Positions 1-5,066 of a stretch of 6,499 nt of DNA are shown piece after piece. Every line of letters starts with the position of its first letter. Position 1 is the first letter of the stretch. The position numbers were made by a program, and so were the translations under genes. Under the pieces are notes generated by a model. The model saw nothing but the letters and a program-made list of their open reading frames with translations. It made no database searches and was not told the DNA's origin. Source of the stretch: Bacillota bacterium (lineage in GTDB: Bacteria; Bacillota; Clostridia; Lachnospirales; Cellulosilyticaceae); the NCBI GenBank assembly GCA_023457875.1, contig JAEXBC010000117.1, positions 1-6,499 of the forward strand, read 5' to 3'.

Positions 1-857
1 ACGGCAAAACATATGGTATTGGACATTCAATGTCAGTAGGTACCTTCTTTGTAAATACAGAGTTATTTGATAAATATGGTGTTAAAATTCCTGAAACATG
101 GGAAGAATTAATTACAGCATGTAAGACTTTCAGAGAGAATGGTGTTACACCAATGGCATTAGGTGCTAAAGATACTTGGTGTATTAATATGTATCTTGAC
201 ATGATTGAAACAAGAGCAGCAGGTTATGAAACAGCATACAATGCATTAACCAAAAAAGGTTCTTTCGTAAATGATGGTATTATTGAAGGTGCTGCTAAAC
301 TTCAAGAACTTATTGACATAGGCGCATTTACAAATGGTGCTTTAGGTGTGACTAGAGATGAATCAGAAGTTCCATTTTACAATGGTGAAATTCCAATGTA
401 CTTAAATGGTAGCTGGACAATCGGTAATGTTAACAAGTCAGATGCTATCAAGGGCAAAATTAAAGTTGTAAAATTCCCTACTATTAATGCAAATAGTAAT
501 GTTAACGACTTTACTGGTGGAGTTGCAGAAACCTTTGTTGTTAATGCTGCAACAGAGCATCCAGAAGAAGCAGTATATGCTTTAACACAAATTTCTCAAA
601 AATTCTCTAAAAACTTATATTTAAGTGGAGCAGGTATTCCAACTTGGAAACTTGATGATGTAGATGAATCAAAAATTGATGCATTAACATTAGAATTAGT
701 AGATTTAATTCAAGACGCTAATTCCTTTACATTATGGTGGAATACGTTACTTGAGGGTGAGGATTCAGAGCACTATATGAATAGAACTGCAGAGTTATTT
801 GCAAAACAACTTACACCTGAAGATTTTGCAGCACAGTTACAAACAATGAATGAGTAA
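1..857 (+). CDS. Carbohydrate ABC transporter solute-binding protein (family 1), 5' partial
   Basis: This is the C-terminal 284 residues of an extracellular sugar-binding lipoprotein of an ABC importer. The reading frame is open to the window edge, and the in-frame codons before the ATG at 30 read GKTYGIGHS, which is typical internal sequence of this family. That ATG is therefore not the start, and about 130-150 N-terminal residues, including the signal peptide and lipobox, should lie upstream. Family marks seen are FFVNTELFDKYGV followed by PETWEEL (the hinge and second-lobe region), MYLNGSWTIGN near 396-428, and a tryptophan-rich stretch (LWWNTLLEG) close to the end. The protein would capture the sugar outside the membrane and deliver it to the two permeases encoded next. 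The substrate cannot be told from sequence: oligosaccharides of the raffinose, melibiose or xylo-oligosaccharide kind are all possible. The call at family level is secure. Confidence 0.93.
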   Translation, partial: GKTYGIGHSMSVGTFFVNTELFDKYGVKIPETWEELITACKTFRENGVTPMALGAKDTWCINMYLDMIETRAAGYETAYNALTKKGSFVNDGIIEGAAKLQELIDIGAFTNGALGVTRDESEVPFYNGEIPMYLNGSWTIGNVNKSDAIKGKIKVVKFPTINANSNVNDFTGGVAETFVVNAATEHPEEAVYALTQISQKFSKNLYLSGAGIPTWKLDDVDESKIDALTLELVDLIQDANSFTLWWNTLLEGEDSEHYMNRTAELFAKQLTPEDFAAQLQTMNE

Positions 858-864
858 TTAATGC

Positions 865-910
865 AAAGCCACTGTCTATTAAGATAAGTCTTAAGAAAAC
901 AGTGGCTTTT
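865..910 (+). terminator. Intergenic stem-loop between binding protein and permease genes (attenuator or mRNA stabiliser)
   Basis: An 11-bp perfect stem pairs 865-875 (AAAGCCACTGT) with 899-909 (ACAGTGGCTTT). A smaller inner stem pairs TTAAG (879-883) with CTTAA (890-894). Only a short T run (TTTTA) follows, so this is likely a partial terminator or a 3'-end-protecting hairpin rather than a full stop. In sugar importer operons such structures commonly leave more binding-protein mRNA than permease mRNA; that role here is inference. Confidence 0.75.
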
Positions 911-953
911 ACCTTTAATATAAAAATTTATTTACTATAAGGAGTGAAGTAGG

Positions 954-1841
954 ATGAAAAACATTTTTTCAAATAAGGTTGCCATCTTTTGGTTTATGCT
1001 ACCAGCTATCATCTTCTTCCTTTTAATTATTATACTTCCGGTGATTCTATCAGGCTATTACTCAACTTTGGATTGGAATGGTTTTGGTGTAGGAGAATTT
1101 ATTGGGTTAGATAATTTTAAGGAACTATTTATTAAAAACATGGATGGTTTCCCAAGGGCTGTTAAGAATTCGTTTTTATTCTTGCTTGTTTCAGTTTTTA
1201 TTCAAATACCTATTTCATTGCTTCTTGCACTTGTTCTGGGAAATGGAATCAGAGGCGAAGGCTTTTATAGAACAGTATTCTTTATTCCAGTTATCTTAGC
1301 AACAGTTGTTATTGGACAATTATGGATGAAAATATATAATCCTGATTATGGACTTTTAAATGCCTTTTTAAAGGCAGTAGGACTTGAAGAATGGACTAGA
1401 GCTTGGCTAGGCGAAACAGAAACTGCATTAGGTGCTTCCTTTATTCCGATTATATGGCAGTATGTAGGGTATCATATGTTATTGCTTTACGCTGCTATCA
1501 AAACAGTTTCAACTGATATTTATGAAGCTGCCCGAGTAGATGGAGCAAGCAGCTTTAAAATAGCTACTAAGATAACCATACCACTTATTATCCCTATGCT
1601 AAAAGTAAGTGCAATCTTTGCGGTAACAGGATCACTTAAAATATTTGACCTTGTTTATGTACTAACAGGTGGTGGCCCTGCAGGAAGTAGTGAGGTACCA
1701 AGTACCTTAATGGTAAGAAGCATTTTCAAGAGTTACCGATATGGATATGGTAGTGCGATGGCGGTCTTTATTATTATTGAGTGTCTTTTATTTACAGGAA
1801 TAGTGAAATATATCTTTAGTAAGCTTGAGAAAAAATACTAA
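954..1841 (+). CDS. Carbohydrate ABC transporter permease, MalF-like (CUT1, first permease)
   Basis: This encodes a 295-residue inner membrane permease of a binding-protein-dependent sugar importer. Six hydrophobic segments are visible, roughly at residues 9-33, 73-97, 105-127, 161-183, 213-235 and 265-288. The cytoplasmic EAA loop that contacts the ATPase is at residues 191-199 (EAARVDGAS), and it is followed by KITIPLIIPML as expected. The segment LDWNGFGVGEFIGLDNF near residues 39-55 and LTGGGPAGSSEV near 237-247 are typical of the MsmF/RafF/MalF-like group. The start is well supported by AAGGAG at 939-944, nine bases before the ATG. The length is normal for Firmicute members, which lack the long extra loop of E. 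coli MalF. It pairs with the next gene, nine bases downstream, to form the heterodimeric channel. Substrate is unknown. Confidence 0.95.
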   Translation: MKNIFSNKVAIFWFMLPAIIFFLLIIILPVILSGYYSTLDWNGFGVGEFIGLDNFKELFIKNMDGFPRAVKNSFLFLLVSVFIQIPISLLLALVLGNGIRGEGFYRTVFFIPVILATVVIGQLWMKIYNPDYGLLNAFLKAVGLEEWTRAWLGETETALGASFIPIIWQYVGYHMLLLYAAIKTVSTDIYEAARVDGASSFKIATKITIPLIIPMLKVSAIFAVTGSLKIFDLVYVLTGGGPAGSSEVPSTLMVRSIFKSYRYGYGSAMAVFIIIECLLFTGIVKYIFSKLEKKY

Positions 1842-1848
1842 AAGGAGG
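1841..1848 (+). promoter_or_regulatory. Ribosome binding site that decides the second permease start
   Basis: The near-perfect Shine-Dalgarno AAAGGAGG ends at 1848. It lies only two bases from the in-frame ATG at 1851 but eight bases from the ATG at 1857. Normal spacing favours 1857, so the two extra residues (Met-Arg) of the longer reading are probably not made. Its first base overlaps the TAA stop of the upstream permease gene, suggesting translational coupling. Confidence 0.8.
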
Positions 1849-1856
1849 ATATGCGC

Positions 1857-2684
1857 ATGGGTAAGAAAGTAATAGACATTATCAAATATGTATTACTAGG
1901 AATATGGACAGTAGTGTGCTTATTCCCTTTGTATTGGTTAGTAGCTTTTTCGCTCAAGGATAATAATGAAATATTTGGAGAAAATATTGCAGGATTACCT
2001 CGTCATTGGCTTTTTGAGAACTATAACTCAGCCTTTATGGGTGGAAATGTAGGTACCTACTTAATCAATAGTATCATTGTAACAATTGTTACTATTTTGC
2101 TTACAGTTTTTATTGCAGTTACAGCAAGTTATGCCTTAGAGAGAATGGAATGGAAATTTAGAAAGACCACAATGACCATACTCATGCTAGGTCTTATGAT
2201 CCCTATGCATGCGGCATTGCTACCTGTATTTTACATGATGCAAAAGCTTAAAATTATTAATTCTTTATGGGCACTTATTATCCCATATGTAGGTTTTGCA
2301 ATGCCAATGGCCATTATGATTGTATCAGGCTTTATAACAGGTATTCCAAGAGAGTTAGAGGAGTCAGCAAGTATAGATGGAGCAAGTATCTATAAAATTT
2401 TCACCTCAGTTATTTTGCCACTCTTAAAACCTGCTATTGCAACATCATCTATTTTCACCTTCTTACAGGCTTGGAATGAGTTGATGTTTGCTACAGTATT
2501 TATTAGTGAAAATTCAAAGAAGACTTTAACAGTAGGTATTCAATCTATGTCTGGTCAATATTTAACCCAGTGGGGGCCAATTGGTGCTGCACTAGTTGTT
2601 GCAACTATTCCAACACTTGTTATTTACCTTTTGCTTAATAAACAAGTTCAAGAGAGCTTGGTAATGGGAGCTGTAAAGGGCTGA
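1857..2684 (+). CDS. Carbohydrate ABC transporter permease, MalG-like (CUT1, second permease)
   Basis: This encodes a 275-residue partner permease, with the start at 1857 chosen from ribosome-binding-site spacing (an in-frame ATG at 1851 is too close). Six hydrophobic segments are visible, roughly at residues 9-32, 70-92, 106-128, 138-160, 193-215 and 241-262. The EAA loop is ESASIDGAS at residues 169-177, with Ser replacing the first Ala; this is common in Gram-positive MalG-like proteins. The conserved GIPRELEESA lead-in, the QAWNELMFA segment and the C-terminal motif ending QESLVMGAVKG are characteristic of the MsmG/MalG group, whose C-terminal tail reaches into the ATPase dimer. It is the last gene of the importer operon and is followed by a strong terminator. 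No ATPase gene follows, so a shared ATPase encoded elsewhere probably powers this importer (inference). Confidence 0.95.
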   Translation: MGKKVIDIIKYVLLGIWTVVCLFPLYWLVAFSLKDNNEIFGENIAGLPRHWLFENYNSAFMGGNVGTYLINSIIVTIVTILLTVFIAVTASYALERMEWKFRKTTMTILMLGLMIPMHAALLPVFYMMQKLKIINSLWALIIPYVGFAMPMAIMIVSGFITGIPRELEESASIDGASIYKIFTSVILPLLKPAIATSSIFTFLQAWNELMFATVFISENSKKTLTVGIQSMSGQYLTQWGPIGAALVVATIPTLVIYLLLNKQVQESLVMGAVKG

Positions 2685-2685
2685 T

Positions 2686-2755
2686 ATAGTAAATAAGAGT
2701 AAGGGCTATGCCAAAAGATATTTTTGGGGATAGCTCTTATTTTTGTATTTACTAT
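2686..2755 (+). terminator. Rho-independent terminator of the sugar importer operon, inside a larger inverted repeat
   Basis: The core hairpin pairs AAGGGCTAT (2701-2709) with ATAGCTCTT (2730-2738), with one G-U pair. After a small internal loop it continues with CCAAAA (2711-2716) against TTTTGG (2722-2727). The sequence ATTTTTG follows as the T tract. Outside the core, ATAGTAAAT (2686-2694) is exactly complementary to ATTTACTAT (2747-2755), so the terminator sits inside a larger imperfect palindrome that starts just after the permease stop codon. Confidence 0.9.
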
Positions 2756-2827
2756 TGTCTAAGAATTTATTTATTGGTAATGTAAGAAGTATACAGTGGT
2801 AAATCATGCTCAAGAGGGGGAAATAGA

Positions 2828-3202
2828 ATGAATTATGAATGGTTTGAGAACTATTGCTTGGCAAAAGAAGGGGCAATAAAAGATTTTAAGGAAGAATGGC
2901 AATGGCACCGTTATCTTGTTGGCGGGAAAATGTTTGCGGTTGAAGCTGAAGATGAAAAGCATGGAAAATTTATTACCTTAAAGTGTGAACCTCTTAAGGG
3001 ACAGTTTTTAAGAGAACAGTATGAAAAAATAATTCCAGGTTATTATATGAATAAAGTCCACTGGAATACGATCATTAGAGAAAGTGATGTACCAGATGAT
3101 GTTATTAGGCAAATGGTAGATGAATCCTATCATTTGGTGTTTCATTCCTTAACTAAGAAAGTGCAAAAAGAAATCACCGAGGGTCACATTTCTAATAAAT
3201 AG
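2828..3202 (+). CDS. MmcQ/YjbR family protein (DUF419)
   Basis: This is a complete 124-residue small soluble protein of the MmcQ/YjbR family. Family marks seen in order are a WHRYLVGGKMFAV-type segment at residues 26-38, the strand FITLKCEP (48-55), the signature PGYYMNKVHWNTI (70-82), a VPDDVI turn (88-93) and the final helix DESYHLVFHSL (98-108). The family has a CyaY-like fold and is often annotated as DNA-binding, but its biochemical role is not established, so no specific function is assigned. The start is supported by the purine-rich GAGGGGG (2814-2820) seven bases upstream, a less standard Shine-Dalgarno than its neighbours. It lies between the importer terminator and the palindrome at 3235-3291, so it is probably transcribed alone. 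A weak possible promoter (TTGTCT at 2755-2760, TAATGT at 2778-2783) precedes it. No signal peptide or membrane segment is seen. Confidence 0.9.
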   Translation: MNYEWFENYCLAKEGAIKDFKEEWQWHRYLVGGKMFAVEAEDEKHGKFITLKCEPLKGQFLREQYEKIIPGYYMNKVHWNTIIRESDVPDDVIRQMVDESYHLVFHSLTKKVQKEITEGHISNK

Positions 3203-3220
3203 ATAGACAAGCTGATCTAA

Positions 3221-3304
3221 TCATAATAATATTCAAATAATGCCAATACAAAACAAAAATGCTATATTTTTGTTTTGTATTGGCATTATTTCATAATCAA
3301 TATT
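3221..3304. repeat. Imperfect direct repeats flanking a palindrome
   Basis: TCATAATAATATT (3221-3233) and TCATAATCAATATT (3291-3304) differ by one inserted C and lie directly on either side of the perfect hairpin at 3235-3291. The arrangement resembles a target-site duplication around a small insertion. The repeats are A+T-rich, so chance similarity is possible. Confidence 0.5.
3235..3291. repeat. Perfect 26-bp inverted repeat with 5-base loop (hairpin, possible bidirectional terminator)
   Basis: The left arm at 3235-3260 is exactly complementary to the right arm at 3266-3291, leaving the loop GCTAT. The base of the stem carries the only G+C-rich part (TGCCAAT / ATTGGCA); the upper stem is A-rich on the left and T-rich on the right. 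It begins 32 bases after the MmcQ/YjbR-family stop codon and could end that transcript, although no long T run follows the right arm. It is longer and more perfect than the other terminators in the window, so a small mobile or palindromic repeat element is an alternative reading. Confidence 0.8.
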
Positions 3305-3371
3305 TAAAAGATTTATAATTATTCATTTATAAAATGGATACAATATAATAAAATATAACAATCAAAATTAA
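3305..3371. other. A+T-rich spacer with no gene seen
   Basis: This short stretch is almost entirely A and T. It contains TATAAT at 3314-3319 and 3344-3349, but with no convincing -35 partner. In-frame stops close all coding frames, including a TAA at 3369-3371 that marks the upstream limit of the receptor remnant. None of its frames resembles a chemotaxis receptor, so the homology stops abruptly rather than continuing after a frameshift. Confidence 0.6.
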
Positions 3372-3704
3372 AAAGGTATTCATTATAATAAGCTTTCAAA
3401 ACAAAATGAACATTTTTCAAATGTATTTGCTGGCATACAGCAAATGATAGAAATTTTACATAGTTCTATGAATGACATTAATACCATGAGTGATGCACAC
3501 AACAACCAGGCAGAAGTTATTAAAAGTACGGTTAAAATTAGTGAGGATATAGCAGATAGTATACAAAAAGAGAATATAAAATTTAATAATATTAATAGTA
3601 TGGTTGAAAATAATGCAGAAGACATTATCAAGATGACGGAGCAGGTAGGTGTCATTAATTCCATGGTAGAGGAAATAAATAAGTTGTTGAATCAAGAGGA
3701 ATAG
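3372..3704 (+). pseudogene. Orphan 3' end of a methyl-accepting chemotaxis protein gene
   Basis: The frame open from 3372 to the TAG at 3702-3704 encodes about 110 residues that read like the extreme C-terminus of a clostridial methyl-accepting chemotaxis receptor. The segment begins near LSKQNEHFSNVF and carries QAEVIKSTVKISEDIADSI, KFNNINSMVENNAEDI and KMTEQVGVINSMVEEINKLL, a helical heptad pattern typical of the signalling coiled coil. The ligand-binding domain, membrane segments, HAMP domain and the conserved hairpin tip are all absent. No plausible start exists: the first in-frame ATG (3444) has no Shine-Dalgarno, and the frame is closed by TAA at 3369-3371. A terminator still follows. 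I read this as a decayed 3' remnant left by deletion or recombination with a paralogous receptor gene. A stand-alone coiled-coil protein is less likely because no translation start is seen. Confidence 0.75.
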
Positions 3705-3716
3705 TTATACCAAGCT

Positions 3717-3755
3717 AAGCGCTGATTTTTGCATTTTGTAGGAATCAGCTTTTTA
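3717..3755 (+). terminator. Rho-independent terminator retained after the receptor remnant
   Basis: GCTGATT (3721-3727) pairs with AATCAGC (3743-3749), and weaker A-T/G-U pairs extend the stem on both sides. A T run (TTTTT, 3750-3754) follows. It probably belonged to the receptor gene and now insulates the alcohol dehydrogenase gene from upstream transcription. Confidence 0.8.
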
Positions 3756-3758
3756 TGG

Positions 3759-3787
3759 TTGTAAAAATGTCTATGGATAGTTATTAT
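3759..3787 (+). promoter_or_regulatory. Candidate sigma-A promoter for the alcohol dehydrogenase gene
   Basis: TTGTAA (3759-3764) and TATTAT (3782-3787) match the -35 and -10 consensus at four and five of six positions, with a 17-base spacer. It lies just after a terminator and about 95 bases before the dehydrogenase start, giving a leader of roughly 90 bases. A perfect TATAAT at 3856-3861 exists closer to the gene but lacks a -35 element and would start transcription almost at the ribosome binding site. Confidence 0.5.
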
Positions 3788-3869
3788 ATTTACAAGGAAA
3801 GAATTACAATAGAGTCATGCAAGACATTAAATCAAAAAGTAGTAGAATCAAGTCATATAATGAAAAGAT

Positions 3870-3875
3870 AAGGAG
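3870..3875 (+). promoter_or_regulatory. Ribosome binding site that decides the alcohol dehydrogenase start
   Basis: AAGGAG lies seven bases before the ATG at 3883. The longer in-frame reading from the ATG at 3817 has no suitably spaced ribosome binding site, and its 22 extra residues are unlike the family's N-terminus, so 3883 is preferred. Confidence 0.85.
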
Positions 3876-3882
3876 TACTGAA

Positions 3883-4983
3883 ATGAATTTCTTTATGCCA
3901 ACGAAGGTCATCACGAGTATAGGCTGCATTAAAGAAAATGCGGCAGTTTTTAAGAAATTTGGAAAGAAAGCCATGCTAGTAACAGGGAAGCAATCTGCCA
4001 AAAAAAATGGTTCCCAGGAGGATGTGATTGCCGCACTAAATGCTGTGGATATGCCTTATGTAATTTACGATCAGGTGATGTGCAATCCCACAGTAGCGTG
4101 TGTTTACGAGGGAGCAAGGTTTGCTAGAGAAAATAAGGTGGATCTGATTATTTCTATTGGAGGAGGTTCGCCTATGGATGCTGGTAAGGCAATTGCCTTG
4201 CTTGCTGTCCAAGATATTAAGGAAGAGCAGATTTTCTCAGGCGAGTATGGAGATGAGGCACTACCCATGATTCATATTCCTACTACAGCAGGCACTGGTT
4301 CAGAGGTGACGCCTTATGCCATATTAACTAATGATAGAGCAAAGACGAAGACAAGTATTGCAGCACCTATTCTATTTCCAAAGGTGGCACTTTGCGATCC
4401 AACCTATATGCAAGATTTAAATCAAACCACCACTATTAACACAGCAATTGATGCCCTTTCCCACGCCATTGAGGGAATGTTTTCTATTAAAGCAACGCCT
4501 GCAACTAATGCCCTTGCAGCAGAAAGTATTAAGGAGATTGTATCTTGTTATGAAAGCTTAAAAGAGGGGAAATTGAGCTTGGAAGAAAGAGGCATATTAT
4601 TACAGGCTTCAACCTTAGCAGGCATGGTGATAGCACATACTGGAACAACGGCCGTACATTCTATGGGTTATTCCTTAACTTATTTTAAGGATGTGGATCA
4701 TGGAAGAGCCAATGGCTTATTATTACCTTATTTCTTTAAGGTGATGGAAAAAGCTGATGGTGAAAAGGTGAAAACCATATTAGGACATATGGGATTAAGT
4801 ACAGTGGAGGCGTTTGAAAGCTGGATGGATGGCCTATTAGGTGAGAAAGAAGTACTTACCTTGGAGGAAATAGAAAAGTTTGCTACTATTGCTAGCGGGG
4901 CCAAGAATATTAAAAATTGCAAGGTCATTCTTAAAAGAGAAGATTTAGTAGAAGTGTATAAGAGCGCCTTCTTAAAAAAATAG
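3883..4983 (+). CDS. Iron-containing (group III) alcohol dehydrogenase family protein
   Basis: This encodes a 366-residue NAD(P)-dependent oxidoreductase of the Fe-ADH family, slightly shorter than the usual 380-400. The N-terminal nucleotide-binding half shows GGGSPMDAGK at residues 93-102 and PTTAGTGSE at 133-141. The all-helical metal half carries the expected four ligands: D190 and H194 in DALSHAIEG, H259 in AVHSMG and H273 in DHGRANG, with the same spacing as in E. coli FucO (D196, H200, H263, H277). The residue four after H259 is Tyr263, where FucO and many relatives have His267. The protein is cytosolic and probably interconverts an alcohol or diol with an aldehyde or ketone, with Fe2+ or Zn2+; the substrate is unknown. 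It appears to be transcribed alone, from a promoter near 3759-3787 to the shared terminator. Lack of neighbours from a propanediol, butanol or glycerol pathway prevents a finer call. Confidence 0.93.
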   Translation: MNFFMPTKVITSIGCIKENAAVFKKFGKKAMLVTGKQSAKKNGSQEDVIAALNAVDMPYVIYDQVMCNPTVACVYEGARFARENKVDLIISIGGGSPMDAGKAIALLAVQDIKEEQIFSGEYGDEALPMIHIPTTAGTGSEVTPYAILTNDRAKTKTSIAAPILFPKVALCDPTYMQDLNQTTTINTAIDALSHAIEGMFSIKATPATNALAAESIKEIVSCYESLKEGKLSLEERGILLQASTLAGMVIAHTGTTAVHSMGYSLTYFKDVDHGRANGLLLPYFFKVMEKADGEKVKTILGHMGLSTVEAFESWMDGLLGEKEVLTLEEIEKFATIASGAKNIKNCKVILKREDLVEVYKSAFLKK

Positions 4984-4996
4984 AATAAGTATCAAG

Positions 4997-5034
4997 AAAA
5001 ACGGCTATCACACTAAGTGGGATAGCCGTTTTTT
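4997..5034. terminator. Bidirectional terminator between convergent genes
   Basis: A 13-bp perfect stem pairs 4997-5009 (AAAAACGGCTATC) with 5021-5033 (GATAGCCGTTTTT). In the loop, CAC (5011-5013) and GTG (5017-5019) can also pair. T runs lie after the stem on the plus strand (TTTTTT, 5029-5034) and, through the A run at 4997-5001, on the minus strand. It therefore can end both the plus-strand dehydrogenase and the minus-strand adaptor transcripts. Confidence 0.93.
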
Positions 5035-5066
5035 AAAAAGGTTTACTCAAAATGTGTAATGGCAGA

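Noticed and set aside
30..32. ATG at 30 as the start of the solute-binding protein
   Set aside because: The frame is open to the window edge and the upstream codons (GKTYGIGHS) are typical internal family sequence, so the gene begins outside the window.
1851..1853. ATG at 1851 as start of the second permease
   Set aside because: It is only two bases after AAAGGAGG; the in-frame ATG at 1857 has normal spacing of eight bases.
2686..3304. CRISPR array or tRNA/rRNA genes in the intergenic stretches
   Set aside because: The repeats seen are single inverted or paired short direct repeats, with no regularly spaced units and no cloverleaf or rRNA-like sequence.
3259..3318. Short hydrophobic reading frame of 19 residues starting at the hairpin loop (MLYFCFVLALF...)
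   Set aside because: There is no ribosome binding site, its start lies inside the palindrome, and the hydrophobic composition follows simply from the T-rich hairpin arm.
3344..3349. TATAAT as a promoter for the receptor remnant
   Set aside because: No -35 element lies at a suitable distance and such hexamers are expected by chance in this A+T-rich stretch.
3383..3695. Minus-strand open frames opposite the receptor remnant
   Set aside because: They are hydrophobic shadows of the coiled-coil coding strand, without ribosome binding sites or recognisable motifs.
3817..3882. 22-residue N-terminal extension of the alcohol dehydrogenase
   Set aside because: There is no ribosome binding site for the ATG at 3817, the Lys/Ser-rich extension is not like the family, and AAGGAG is correctly placed for the ATG at 3883.
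4728..4928. Minus-strand open frame opposite the alcohol dehydrogenase 3' part
   Set aside because: It lies entirely antisense to a well-supported gene and shows no ribosome binding site or family resemblance.
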